DNA from: JAOUEA01 sp963825685
GTDB taxonomy: Bacteria > Actinomycetota > UBA4738 > HRBIN12
Assembly: GCA_963825685.1 (NCBI GenBank)
Contig: CAWGUD010000021.1
Span: forward strand, 124,001-188,000
DNA length: 64,000 bases
Reading direction: 5' to 3'
This document shows positions 16,506 to 25,522 of the stretch, piece after piece. The translations under genes and the position numbers were made by a program. The stretch's first letter is position 1; each line of letters begins with the position of its first letter. The notes under the pieces are model-generated. The model did no database searches and was not told the origin of the DNA. It was given only the letters and a program-made list of their open reading frames with translations.

Positions 16506-17285
16506 GGGAGCTCCAACAGGGGCTCCAACCCGATCGTCAGTCCCGGCCGTGTGGGAGCGGCCTTGATCGCGAGCAGCACACCGGGCATGAAGGACGTCCG
16601 ATCGGTGGAGTCGTGGCGGAGCGTCAGCGTCTGCCCTGGTCCGCCGAAGATCACCTCTTCGTGCGCGACGAGCCCCGGCAGCCGCACCGAATGGACCCGC
16701 ACACCGTCGACGTCGGCTCCCCGCGCCCCGGGGAACGCATCGTCACCGCCCGGCGCACCCGCGCCGTCGCCGCGGGCGGCTGCGATGCGCCTGGCCGTGA
16801 GCAGTCGCGGTGCCGCTCGGCGCGTCGGCCTTCCCGTCGTGATGGAGCTCGATCACCTCTGCGGACGGCATGGAGCGTGCGGCCTGCTCGGCGAACCGCA
16901 TCAGCAGCACCGCGCCGATCGCGAAGTTGGGAGCCACGATCACCCCCACGGGAGCCTCACGCCACGCCTCGTCGAGCTCGAACCCGGTGGTCCCGACCAC
17001 GACGTGCACGCCGTTCGCGATGCCCCATGCGACGTGGTCCGAGGCGTGGGCAGGCGACGTGAAGTCGACGAGCACCTCGGCGCCGGCGTCGCGGACGCCC
17101 TCGAGGTGCTCGGCGAGCACGAGGGCGCCCGCCTCGCCGTCGAGCCCGATCGCGGCGGCGAGCGTGACGCCCGGGGCGGAGCGCGACACCGCGGCCACGA
17201 GGGCCAGCTCGGGGTCGGCCGCGACGGCCCGGCAGACCTCGCGGCCCATGCGGCCCGTGGCGCCGACGACCCCGACGCGGATCAC
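16502..17285 (-). CDS. dapB: 4-hydroxy-tetrahydrodipicolinate reductase (one-base frameshift)
   Basis: NAD(P)H-dependent reductase following DapA in the diaminopimelate pathway. N-terminal Rossmann motif VGVVGATGRMGREV, VDFTSPAH, VHVVVGTTGF and the catalytic EVIELHHDGKADAPSGTA are in one frame. The rest (TARRIAAARGDG, then the substrate-domain segment VRVHSVRLPGLVAHEEVIFG, and GVLLAIKAA up to the stop) is in the next. The break lies near 16795-16806 and one surplus base explains it; the 784-nt span is one over a multiple of three. Essential for cell-wall DAP, so probably sequence error. GTG 17285 overlaps the M16 protease stop (GTGA). Confidence 0.9.
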
Positions 17286-18556
17286 GCCATGACCTCCCGG
17301 AACGCGGAGGCGGTGAAGGGGCCGAGGACGGTGAGCGTCATCGGTTGCGACAGTACCCGCTCGGCCACGCGATGCGCATCGTCGAGGGTGACGTGGTCGA
17401 TGCGCCGCAACGCCTGGTCGACCGAGAGGATCTCGCCGTGGGCGATCTCGGACTTCCCGAGTCGGCTCATGCGGCCGCCGGGGTCCTCGAGGGAGAGCAC
17501 CATCGAGCCCTTGACGTGGCCCTTCGCCCGCTCGAACTCCTCCTCGGTCAACCCCCCGTCGCGCACGAGCTCGAGCTCGCGACGGAGCAGCGACACGACC
17601 TCCTGCGCGCGGCTCGGTGTCGTGCCCGCGTAGGCGGAGAAGAGCCCCGCCTCGGTGTACTGCGCGTGATAGCTGTAGACGGTGTAGGCCAGGCCGCGCT
17701 TCTCGCGCACCTCCTGGAACAGCCTCGATGACATGCCGCCGCCGAGGGCGGTGTTCACGACGAGGAACGCGAACCGATCGGGGTCGTTGCGCGCCAGCCC
17801 GTTCGTGCCGAGGCAGATGTGCGCCTGCTCGGTCTTGCGTCGCTTCACGAGATGCTTGCCCGACGGCCTCGGAGCCCGCCCGGGCGCCCGCAGGTTCCAC
17901 ACCGAGGTGTCACGGGCGGAGAGCCGCCGCCCGGTGTCCATGCGTTGCTTCAGCAACCGGACGAGGTCGTCGTGACGCAGGTTGCCGGCCGCGGCGACGA
18001 CGAGGTTGCCCGGCACGTAGTGTCGCCCGTAGAAGCGGCGCACCGAGGCGCGGTTCGCGGCGAGGATCGTCTCCACCGTGCCGAGGATCGGCCGGCCGAG
18101 CGGATGCTCGGGCCACAGGGTCTGCGTGTAGAGGTCGTGCACGACGTCCTCGGGCGAGTCCTCGTGCATGTTGATCTCCTCGAGGATCACCTGGCGCTCG
18201 GCGTCGAGGTCGTCGGCCCTGATCAGCGAGTGCTGCACCATGTCGGCCAGGTGATCGACGGCCATCTCGAGGTCACCGTCGAGCACGCGCGCGTAGTAGC
18301 ACGTGTACTCGCGGGCGGTGAACGCGTTCACGTCGCCCCCGACGGCATCGAAGTTCTCCGCGATGTCGAGGGCGCTGCGACGATCGGTGCCCTTGAACAG
18401 CAGGTGCTCGAGGAAGTGGCTCGAGCCGCTGACCTGCGGTCGCTCGTCGCGGGAGCCGGCGAGCACCCAGAAGCCGAGCGACACGGAGCGGACGCCGGGC
18501 ATCCGCTCCGTGACGACTCGCAGGCCCGAGCTGAACTCGGTCCGTTCGATGGGCAT
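17282..18556 (-). CDS. M16 family zinc metallopeptidase
   Basis: Insulinase/processing-peptidase-type protease of 424 residues. The inverted zinc motif HxxEH is present in SSHFLEHLLFKG, with the distal glutamate in ERQVILEEINMHED. The second half has the substrate-binding NTALGGGMSSRLFQEVREKRGLAYTVYS stretch typical of the family (in shorter pieces: GGGMSSRLFQ, REKRGLAYTVYS). It lies 21 nt downstream of pnp and overlaps dapB by 4 nt, the pnp-M16-dapB order of Streptomyces. No signal peptide is seen, so it acts in the cytoplasm. Substrate unknown. Confidence 0.93.
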   Translation of the reverse strand: MPIERTEFSSGLRVVTERMPGVRSVSLGFWVLAGSRDERPQVSGSSHFLEHLLFKGTDRRSALDIAENFDAVGGDVNAFTAREYTCYYARVLDGDLEMAVDHLADMVQHSLIRADDLDAERQVILEEINMHEDSPEDVVHDLYTQTLWPEHPLGRPILGTVETILAANRASVRRFYGRHYVPGNLVVAAAGNLRHDDLVRLLKQRMDTGRRLSARDTSVWNLRAPGRAPRPSGKHLVKRRKTEQAHICLGTNGLARNDPDRFAFLVVNTALGGGMSSRLFQEVREKRGLAYTVYSYHAQYTEAGLFSAYAGTTPSRAQEVVSLLRRELELVRDGGLTEEEFERAKGHVKGSMVLSLEDPGGRMSRLGKSEIAHGEILSVDQALRRIDHVTLDDAHRVAERVLSQPMTLTVLGPFTASAFREVMA

Positions 18557-18577
18557 GTCGGAGTGTGACCGGGGCGA

Positions 18578-20950
18578 CTACTCGCCGGCGGGCGCGTCCG
18601 CGGGAGCCTCGGCTGCCGCAGGGGCGTCGCCCTGACCACCGCCCTGATCGTCCCGGAAACGCCGGCCTCGGCGGTCGCCGCGGTCACCCCGGTCGCCTCC
18701 GCGGTCGCGGTCACGACCGCCGCGGTCTCCCCGATCCCTGCCGCCGCCGCGGTTGCGATCACGGCCGCCGCCGGACTCGTCGGCCTGGCCCTCGGGGATC
18801 GCCCACTCCTCGCCGACCGGCTTCAGGCTGATCTTGCCCTGGGTGTCGATGTCCTCGACGAGCACGGTCAGCGTGTCGCCTTCCTTCACGGCTTCCTCGA
18901 CGCTGCTGAGGCGCTTGCCCTTGCCCAGCTTCGAGATGTGCACGAGGCCGTCTCGACCGGGCACGAGGTTCACGAAGGCGCCGAACGTGGTGGTCTTCAC
19001 CACCGTGCCTTCGTACTGCTCCCCCACGAGCACCGGACGCGGGTTCGCGATCTCGTCGATCATGTGGGCCGCCTCGTCGGCGCCCTCGGCGCCCAGCGTG
19101 GACCCGATCAGCACCGTGCCGTCGTCCTGGATGTCGATGTCGGCGCCGGTCAGCGCGATGATCTCGTTGATGCGCTTGCCCTTCGGTCCGATCACCTCGC
19201 CGATCTTGTCGACCGGGATCTGGATCGAGATGATGCGCGGCGCCTTGGCGTTGACCTCTTCGCGTGGCGCCGGGATCGCGGCCTCCATCACGTCGAGGAT
19301 CTGGAAGCGGGCCTCGCGCGCCTGCTTCAGCGCATCGGCCAGCACCGAGCCGGGCAGGCCGGTGACCTTCATGTCGAGCTGGATCGCGGTGACGAACTCA
19401 CGCGTGCCGGCCACCTTGAAGTCCATGTCGCCGAGCGCGTCCTCGGCGCCGAGGATGTCGGTGAGGGTCACGAACGCGCCGTCGTCGGCGATCATGCCCA
19501 TCGCGATGCCGGCGACCGGGGCCTTGATCGGCACCCCGGCGTCCATCAGCGACAGCGTCGAGCCGCAGACGCTCGCCATCGACGTCGAGCCGTTCGAGCT
19601 CAGCACGTCGCTCACGAGCCGCAGGGCGTACGGGAACTCGTCCTCGTGCGGCACCACCGGGATCAGGGCACGCTCGGCGAGCGCGCCGTGACCGATCTCG
19701 CGGCGGCGGGGCGAACCCACGCGGCCCGTCTCGCCGGTCGAGAACGGCGGGAAGTTGTAGTGGTGCATGTACCGCTTGGTGTCCTCGAGGTCGAGCGTGT
19801 CGATCATCTGGGTCATGCGCAGCATGCCGAGCGTGGTGATGTTCAGCACCTGGGTGTCGCCGCGGCTGAACAGCGCCGAGCCGTGCGCGCGCTTCAGCAC
19901 GCCGACCTCGGCCGAGAGCGGACGGATCTCGGTGGGCGTGCGACCGTCGAGTCGGATGCCCTCCTTGATCACGCGGGCACGCATGACCTTCTTCTGCACC
20001 TGCTTCCACGCGGCACCGAACTCGCCGAGACGGTCGGCGCCCTCGGCTCCGAGCTGCGCGGCCACGTGCTCCTTCGTCTCGGCCTTCAGCGCGTCGAGCT
20101 TCGCCTCGCGCTCGGCCTTGTCGGGCACGATCGCCTCGGCGAGGCGGTCGGCCGAGAACGACGAGACGATCTCGTAGACGTCGTCGCCGTAGAGCGGACG
20201 GGCGGTCCACTCCTGCTCGGTGACGCCGGCCTCGTCGATGAAGGCACGCTGGAAGCCGATCTGCTCGTCGATCGCGCGCTTCGCGGCCTCGAGCCCCTCG
20301 GCCACGGTCTCCTCGGTCGGCGCGGGCGCGCCGCCGGCGAGCAGGTCCCAGGTGTTGTCGGGCGCTTCGCCCTCGATCATCAGCACGTCGATCTCACCGG
20401 CGTCGTTCTTGCGGCCGGCCACGACCACGTCGAACGTCGCCTCCTCGACCTGCTGGAACGTCGGGTTGATGACCCACTGCCCGTCGATCAGGCCCATGCG
20501 CACCGAGGCGACGGGGCCGTCGAACGGCAGGCCGGCCAGGCATGTCGCGACCGAGGCGGCGTTCATCGCGGGGATGTCGTACGGGTTCTCCCCGTCGACG
20601 CCGAGCACGGTGATGACGACCTGCACCTCGTCGCGGAACCCGTCCTTGAACGTGGGCCGCAGCGGGCGGTCGATCAGCCGGCAGGTCAGGATCGCTGTCT
20701 CCGAGGGCCGACCCTCACGGCGGAAGAAGCTGCCGGGGATCTTGCCCGCGGCGTACATGCGCTCTTCCACGTCGATCGTGAGCGGGAAGAAGTCGATGCC
20801 CTCGCGGGGATTGCTGCTGACGCAGGTGGCGAGCACCTGGGTCTCGCCGTAGGTGACGACGACGGCGCCGTCGGCGAGCTTGGCCATGCGGCCGGTCTCG
20901 AGCGTGATGTCCCGATCGCCGAACGCGTGGGACTTGGTGATGGTGGCCAT
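18578..20950 (-). CDS. pnp: Polyribonucleotide nucleotidyltransferase (PNPase)
   Basis: Phosphorolytic 3'-5' exoribonuclease and polymerase. The 790-residue protein has both RNase PH domains (EGRPSETAILTCRLIDRPLR; GRVGSPRRREIGHGALAERA), a KH domain (GPKGKRINEIIALTGADI) and an S1 domain (GTVVKTTTFGAFVNLVPGRD). It ends in an unusual tail of about 55 residues made of RG, RD and GD repeats, likely a disordered RNA- or protein-binding arm. ATG 20950 is preceded by AAGGAGGAAGG. A 238-nt leader from rpsO contains a long imperfect hairpin. Confidence 0.97.
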   Translation of the reverse strand: MATITKSHAFGDRDITLETGRMAKLADGAVVVTYGETQVLATCVSSNPREGIDFFPLTIDVEERMYAAGKIPGSFFRREGRPSETAILTCRLIDRPLRPTFKDGFRDEVQVVITVLGVDGENPYDIPAMNAASVATCLAGLPFDGPVASVRMGLIDGQWVINPTFQQVEEATFDVVVAGRKNDAGEIDVLMIEGEAPDNTWDLLAGGAPAPTEETVAEGLEAAKRAIDEQIGFQRAFIDEAGVTEQEWTARPLYGDDVYEIVSSFSADRLAEAIVPDKAEREAKLDALKAETKEHVAAQLGAEGADRLGEFGAAWKQVQKKVMRARVIKEGIRLDGRTPTEIRPLSAEVGVLKRAHGSALFSRGDTQVLNITTLGMLRMTQMIDTLDLEDTKRYMHHYNFPPFSTGETGRVGSPRRREIGHGALAERALIPVVPHEDEFPYALRLVSDVLSSNGSTSMASVCGSTLSLMDAGVPIKAPVAGIAMGMIADDGAFVTLTDILGAEDALGDMDFKVAGTREFVTAIQLDMKVTGLPGSVLADALKQAREARFQILDVMEAAIPAPREEVNAKAPRIISIQIPVDKIGEVIGPKGKRINEIIALTGADIDIQDDGTVLIGSTLGAEGADEAAHMIDEIANPRPVLVGEQYEGTVVKTTTFGAFVNLVPGRDGLVHISKLGKGKRLSSVEEAVKEGDTLTVLVEDIDTQGKISLKPVGEEWAIPEGQADESGGGRDRNRGGGRDRGDRGGRDRDRGGDRGDRGDRRGRRFRDDQGGGQGDAPAAAEAPADAPAGE

Positions 20951-21004
20951 GTGGCCTTCCTCCTTGGTGTGGCGCACGCATCGGGCGTGCGCGGTTCGAG
21001 AAGG

Positions 21005-21095
21005 AGGCGGGTCGGCCGATCCTCAGTGGTGGGCCGCCGGGCGCTCCGGCCGAAGCCGGGAAGCCGTCCGGAAGCTCGCTACTGATTACCGACCT
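21005..21095 (-). promoter_or_regulatory. Structured pnp leader, candidate RNase III-type hairpin
   Basis: In the RNA between rpsO and pnp, GGTCGG (minus strand, 21089-21094) can pair with CCGACC (21010-21015), and ATCAGT next to it with ACTGA…AT on the far side. The enclosed 65 nt holds further GC-rich pairings. Upstream, a GGA/CCCGCC…GGCGGGATCC repeat (about 21097-21119) could end rpsO transcription. Actinobacteria are known to carry a structured RNA motif (Actino-pnp) in this position; identity with it is inferred from position, not from an alignment. Confidence 0.5.
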
Positions 21096-21188
21096 GGATC
21101 CCGCCTCCGGCGGGTCCGGTGGGTCGTTCGCATCACTCCTTCGTGCCGTCCCGCCACGCGAGGGCGCGCCGGACGGGGTGCGCGAGCC

Positions 21189-21458
21189 TCAGCGTCGCAG
21201 GCCCAGACGCGCGATCACGTCGCGGTACCGCTCGATGTCCTCGTTGCGGAGGTAGTCGAGGAGGCGACGCCGACGACCGACCATCTTCAGCAGGCCGCGG
21301 CGCGACGCGTGGTCGTGCTTGTGGGTCTTGAGATGCTCGGTCAGCTCGGCGATGCGGGTCGTCAGCACCGCGATCTGCACCTCGGCCGAGCCGGTATCGC
21401 CGTCGGAACGCGCGTACTCGGCGATGATCTGGGACTTCGATTCCTTGGTCAACGTCAT
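21189..21458 (-). CDS. rpsO: 30S ribosomal protein S15
   Basis: 89-residue primary rRNA-binding protein of the 30S platform. The family signature GLLKMVGRRRRLLDYLR and the N-terminal STDTGSAEVQIAVLTTRI-like stretch (here DGDTGSAEVQIAVLTTRI) are intact. The ATG is only 2 nt from the stop of the upstream acyltransferase reading, so rpsO can be cotranscribed with it. Downstream comes the structured leader of pnp, the usual rpsO-pnp order. Confidence 0.97.
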   Translation of the reverse strand: MTLTKESKSQIIAEYARSDGDTGSAEVQIAVLTTRIAELTEHLKTHKHDHASRRGLLKMVGRRRRLLDYLRNEDIERYRDVIARLGLRR

Positions 21459-21460
21459 GG

Positions 21461-22818
21461 TCAGTCGCCAAGCCTACCAGCGGGCACGCCGGCCTGACCG
21501 AACCGATCCTCGGCCGTGACGACGCCGACCGCCTCCACGACGCGGTCGCGCCGGGCACGGAGGTCGTCGAGGGAGGCACCCACACCGGCGAGCCGACGCA
21601 GGTTGACGCGGGCCCGTCGGGCGCGCTCGCAGGCGCGCCACGAACCACGCCGCCGCGAGACCGCAGACGGGCCCGATCACGGTCGTGACCAACCACGGAT
21701 GCGCCGCATCGCGCACCGGCGTGAGGTAGCGGACGACGAGCCAGGTCAGCGGGAAGCAGACGAACGCGACCAGGAACTTCACGGTCGCCCGCGTCACCGG
21801 AGCCATCGAGCGCCGCCCCGACGAGCCAGGTGAGCGTGCCCGGCACGGCGTTGACCAGCATGCCCACCACGGCCGGCACGGCAACCAGCACCGCGACCGC
21901 CACCCCCGCGAGATGCACCCGTCGGTGCCGCCGCGGATCGGTGGCGACGGCGGCGTCGGTGATCGCGTTCGCCTCCAGCGCAGCCCGATAGGCGTCGGCG
22001 GCGTCGCGGACCGCGGACTGCTGCGCCTCGGGCGCGTCGCCCAGCCGGGTGGTGAGATCCTCGCGAGCCGAGAACGTGGGTCGCCAACCGGGGTCGGCAT
22101 CGAGTGGTCGCAGGGCGATCGTGGCGGCGAGCCCGAGCGACGACATCTGCGCCGCGCTCTCGAAGTCCAGGGCGACCGCGGCGAGGCGTTCTCGGATCGT
22201 CGCCGTGAGCGCCGCGACCGTGTGCCGATCGTCCTCGCCGGCATCGCCTCCGGTCGGCACGAGCGACCGGAGCTCGGCGTCGAGATCGATCGGAACGCCG
22301 ACGCGCACGTAGACGCGAGCACGCGCTGTGGACTTGTCCTCGTAGATCAGCCCGACCGGCACGATGAGCAGACCCTCGGCGCCGGCGGCGCGCGAGCCGA
22401 GAGCGATCCGGGCGGCCCCGGTCTTCACGGGCAGCAGCCGCACCTCGTCGCTCGCTCGCCCCTCAGGGAAGATCGCCACGATGCCCTCCTTCGACAGGAC
22501 GTCGTGGCAGGCGTCGAACGCCCGGGAGTTCCCCGACGTCGTGCCGTCGGATGCGCGGACCACCGGGATCGCTCCGGCGAGCCACAGGAACGGCCGAGCC
22601 GGGGTCCGCCAGAGGCTGGCCATCGCCAGGAATCGAGGGAACCGCGGCAGCGTCGTGGCGAGGAGGACGGGATCGACGAACCCTCCGTCGTGGTTGGCGA
22701 CCACGAGCGTCGGCCCTCGCGACGGGACCCGCTCGACCCCGCTCGTCTCGACCGAGCGGAACCACCCCAGGGCGGCGAGCCGAGCGATCGAGCGCATCAC
22801 CAGGTCACGTGCCCGCAC
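21461..22818 (-). CDS. 1-acylglycerol-3-phosphate acyltransferase-like (PlsC) membrane protein, two frameshifts
   Basis: Acyl-CoA/ACP-dependent lipid acyltransferase. The PlsC motifs are clear: VVANHDGGFVDPVL (H-x4-D), VVRASDGT, GIVAIFPEGRASDE and LLIVPVGLIYE. A long second half follows with a membrane pair (VAVAVLVAVPAVVGMLV; then FLVAFVCFPLTWLVVRYL in the next frame, and LVTTVIGPVCGLAAAWFVARL). The frame shifts near 21811-21822 (a GGGGCGG stretch) and again near 21615-21635, finishing as VNLRRLAGVGASLDDLRARRD… to TGA 21461, 2 nt before rpsO. GGGAGGA stands 7 nt before GTG 22818. Sequence between breaks is clean coding, so errors are likelier than decay. Confidence 0.72.
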
Positions 22819-22873
22819 GGGCGGATCCTCCCACGATCTCGTCCACGCAGCGGCCAGCCGTCGAGGGCGTGGC

Positions 22874-22879
22874 TACGAT
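22874..22879 (+). promoter_or_regulatory. -10 box for the leaderless DUF998-like gene
   Basis: TACGAT ends 7 nt before the ATG at 22887, fitting the leaderless pattern seen repeatedly in this window. Confidence 0.45.
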
Positions 22880-22886
22880 GGCGACG

Positions 22887-23556
22887 ATGCCTTCACTCGG
22901 TGACCGCCTCCTCCAGTCGTGTGGTCTCGTCGGCCCCGTCCTGTTCACGACCGCCTGGATCGCGGCGAGCCGGCGTCAGCCCGGCTACTCGCTCGCGAAC
23001 GAGCACATCAGCGGGCTGGCCGCGCCGGACGCACGGGTCCCGGGCGTGATGACCGCCGGCTTCTGGGCACTCGGCCTCGGCACGATCGGCTTCGCCGCCT
23101 CGCTCGAGCGTCGCCTCGGCGACGGCGGGCCGGGACCCGCTCTGCTCGGTGCGTCGGGGATCGCGATCTGCGCCGCCGGTCTCCTGCGACGCGACCGGAT
23201 GTCGAACTGGCCGATGCCGGGCGAACCCCTCGAACGCCAGTCATGGGTGAACGACGCGCACGATCTCGCCTCGGTCGGTGGCCATGTCTGCGCGACGGCG
23301 GGGCTCCTCGCGATCGCGGCCCGCCTGCGCCCCGAGCCGGGTCTGCACGGACCTGGCCCTGCCGGCCGCCGGAGCGGCGATCGCGTCGAGCGGCGTGATG
23401 TCGTACTTCGCCCGCGACGTCGTGCGACCGGGGAACGGCATCGTGCAGCGGATCGGCATCACGATCCCGTTGGCGTTCACGACGCGCCTCGCGTGGCGAC
23501 TGTTGCGGGAGGGTTGGGCTGGTCGCGCCGGAGAGGCCGGTCATCGGCCGAGCTGA
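22887..23556 (+). CDS. DUF998-like multi-pass membrane protein (one-base frameshift)
   Basis: About 222 residues after repair. Hydrophobic helices alternate with short loops: GLVGPVLFTTAWIAASRRQ, GVMTAGFWALGLGTIGFAAS, LLGASGIAICAAGLLRRD, ASVGGHVCATAGLLAIAARL, then in the next frame LALPAAGAAIASSGVMSYF and GITIPLAFTTRLAWRLL. The pattern (GYS-N-x-ISGL near the first loop, and H-D-x-A-S-V-G-G-H) is that of the DUF998 family, whose function is unknown. The frame changes near 23330-23350 around a CCCC run; the span is one base over a multiple of three. Ends overlapping the convergent ribF by 16 nt. Confidence 0.68.
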
Positions 23557-24485
23557 TCGTCGGGCACGACGGCCCGCGTGCGGTCGACGTCGTCGGCGAT
23601 CGCCGCGATCAATTCGTCGATCGAGTCGTAGCGGATCTCGTCGCGCAGGCGCTCCCAGAACTCGATCGCGAGCGGCTCGCCTTGGAGCTCGTCGCCCTCG
23701 AAGTCGAGCAGGAAGGCCTCCACGTGCAGCGGTTCGACGCCGAACGTGGGGTTCGTGCCGACATCGATCGCGGTCCTGTAGCGCCGCCCATGGAGTTCAG
23801 CCACGCCCGCGTAGATCCCCTGTCCGGGCAGGAGCAGCCGAGGCCACGTGCGCAGGTTGGCGGTCGGGAAGCCGAGCCCCTTCCCCCGTCCGTGCCCCGA
23901 GGTCACCTCGCCGTCGAGCACGAAGCGCCGCCCGAGCGCCTCCGTCGGCCACGTCAGGTCGCCCGCAGCGAGGGCGTCACGGATCGACGACGACGACACC
24001 GTCCGGCCGTCGAGGTCGAACAAGGGCACCCCTTCCGCGGTCAGGCCGTACGGGGCGCCCATCTCGGGCAGCGTCGCCACCGTGCCCTCGGCCTTGTAGC
24101 CGAACGTGAAGTTCGAACCCATCGCTGCGTGACGTGCGTGGACGCCTCGGACGAGCACGTCCCGGACGAAGTCCTCGGCCGGGATCCGCGAGAACGCCTG
24201 GGTGAACTCGAGCACCACCAGCACGTCGAGTCCGCTCGCCTCGATGAGGCCCGCCTTCCGATCCACCGTGGTCAGCAGGCGAGGCTCGCTGCCCGGCGTC
24301 AGGATCTCTCGAGGATGCCGGTCGAACGTGATCCCGATCGAGGGGATGCCGCGATCGCGTGCCCGGGAGACGGTCGTATCGATCACCGATCGGTGTCCGA
24401 GGTGGACGCCGTCGAAGAACCCGACCGTCACGACAGAAGCCTCTTCGGGCAACGGCAACGCATGGAACCCGTGCACGATCCGCAT
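23541..24485 (-). CDS. ribF: Bifunctional riboflavin kinase/FMN adenylyltransferase
   Basis: Converts riboflavin to FMN and FAD. 314 residues: an N-terminal adenylyltransferase with VTVGFFDGVHLGHRSVI and the conserved SSSSIRDALAAGDL, and a C-terminal riboflavin kinase with GHGRGKGLGFPTANL and GTNPTFG. ATG 24485 matches the family start; longer readings extend across the divergent promoter. Minus-strand TAGGCT at 24494-24499 predicts a leaderless mRNA. In many bacteria ribF follows truB directly; here the two are separated by a 6.9-kb island. Confidence 0.95.
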   Translation of the reverse strand: MRIVHGFHALPLPEEASVVTVGFFDGVHLGHRSVIDTTVSRARDRGIPSIGITFDRHPREILTPGSEPRLLTTVDRKAGLIEASGLDVLVVLEFTQAFSRIPAEDFVRDVLVRGVHARHAAMGSNFTFGYKAEGTVATLPEMGAPYGLTAEGVPLFDLDGRTVSSSSIRDALAAGDLTWPTEALGRRFVLDGEVTSGHGRGKGLGFPTANLRTWPRLLLPGQGIYAGVAELHGRRYRTAIDVGTNPTFGVEPLHVEAFLLDFEGDELQGEPLAIEFWERLRDEIRYDSIDELIAAIADDVDRTRAVVPDDQLGR

Positions 24486-24493
24486 CGCGCGAG

Positions 24494-24569
24494 AGCCTAG
24501 CCGACGCGACCCGCCGCCCGTCCCTCGCGACGCCACGACGACCCCGGGCCGGTCGCTGTGAAGTACGGT
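24494..24569. promoter_or_regulatory. Divergent leaderless promoters of ribF and the substrate-binding lipoprotein gene
   Basis: TAGGCT on the minus strand (24494-24499) ends 8 nt before the ribF ATG; TACGGT on the plus strand (24564-24569) ends 7 nt before the ATG at 24577. The 64 nt between them is GC-rich and holds no other recognisable site. It marks the left edge of the accessory island. Confidence 0.5.
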
Positions 24570-24576
24570 TCTCGGG

Positions 24577-25491
24577 ATGGGCGCGAAGGCGATGGGCGTG
24601 CTCCTGATCGCGGCGGCGGCGTCGATCGCCGCGTGCGGGTCGAGCGCACCCGAAGACCACACGCTCGACGACGACGCGATCACGATCGCCTCGTTCGACT
24701 TCGACGAGAGCGAGACGATCGCCGAGGTCTACGCCGGCGCACTGCGTGCGCAGGGCTTCGAGGTTCGACACGTCCGTCGCGTCGGGACGCGCGAGGTGGT
24801 GCTGCCGGCGCTCGAGCGTGGATTGATCGAGGTCGTGCCCGACTACGCAGGGAGCGCCGTCGCGTTCCTGGGTGGCCGGCCCTCGGTCGACCCGGACTCG
24901 TCGCTGGCGACGCTGCGAGTCTCGCTCGGCTCGCGCGGTATCGAAGCGCTCGAGCCGGCTCCCGCGCAGAGCAGGAACGGGCTCGTGGTCACGACCCGGA
25001 CCGCGACGGAGCATGCGCTGCGCAGCGTGAGCGACCTTCGGAGCGTCGCGTCGGCGATGACGATCGGTGGTCCCCCCGAATGCCCGGAGCGCGAACTCTG
25101 CCTGCTTGGTTTCGCTCAGACCTACGGCCTGGAGTTCGCGTCGTTCCTGCCTCTGGACGCGGGTGGACCCGTCACGGCCGCGGCGGTCCAGCAGGGAACG
25201 GTGGACGTCGGCGTGCTCTTCACGAGCGACGGCAGCCTCGCGCAGCATGGGCTCGTGCTGCTGCAGGACGATCGACGCCTGCAGCCTGCCGAGAACGTGA
25301 CGCCGCTCGTGCGACGCGACGCCATCGAGCGCTTCGGTCCCGGGCTGACAGAGGCGATCGATGCCGTGTCGGCCGAGCTGACCACGAGCGAGCTCCAGGC
25401 GCTCAATGCCCTCGTCAGCTCGGGCGTCGCTCCGGCCGTCGCTGCGGAGAGATGGCTGGACGATCACCACCTCGGGAACGCCGCCGAGTAG
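24577..25491 (+). CDS. Solitary osmoprotectant-type (OpuAC/ProX) substrate-binding lipoprotein
   Basis: 304 residues with a lipoprotein signal (KAMGVLLIAAAASIAACGSS, acylated Cys at about residue 20). The mature part has the OpuAC/OsmF pattern: ITIASFDFDESETIAEVYAGAL, an EVVPDYAGSAVAFLGG hinge strand, VTAAAVQQGTVDVGVLFTSDG, and a C-terminal LTEAIDAVSAELTTSELQALNALV. Such proteins bind betaine, choline or related quaternary amines for an ABC importer. No permease or ATPase gene is nearby, so it may feed a distant transporter or act as a sensor. Start M1 is favoured by the leaderless spacing; an ATG five codons later is possible. Confidence 0.82.
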   Translation: MGAKAMGVLLIAAAASIAACGSSAPEDHTLDDDAITIASFDFDESETIAEVYAGALRAQGFEVRHVRRVGTREVVLPALERGLIEVVPDYAGSAVAFLGGRPSVDPDSSLATLRVSLGSRGIEALEPAPAQSRNGLVVTTRTATEHALRSVSDLRSVASAMTIGGPPECPERELCLLGFAQTYGLEFASFLPLDAGGPVTAAAVQQGTVDVGVLFTSDGSLAQHGLVLLQDDRRLQPAENVTPLVRRDAIERFGPGLTEAIDAVSAELTTSELQALNALVSSGVAPAVAAERWLDDHHLGNAAE

Positions 25492-25494
25492 CAT
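25489..25494 (+). promoter_or_regulatory. -10 box of the first PAP2-kinase gene
   Basis: TAGCAT overlaps the TAG stop of the upstream lipoprotein gene. The start of transcription would be near 25501, leaving about 20 nt with a GAGGGAAGAGGG purine stretch before the ATG at 25523. Confidence 0.45.
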
Positions 25495-25522
25495 CGCGCG
25501 AACGAGGGAAGAGGGCGACGAG

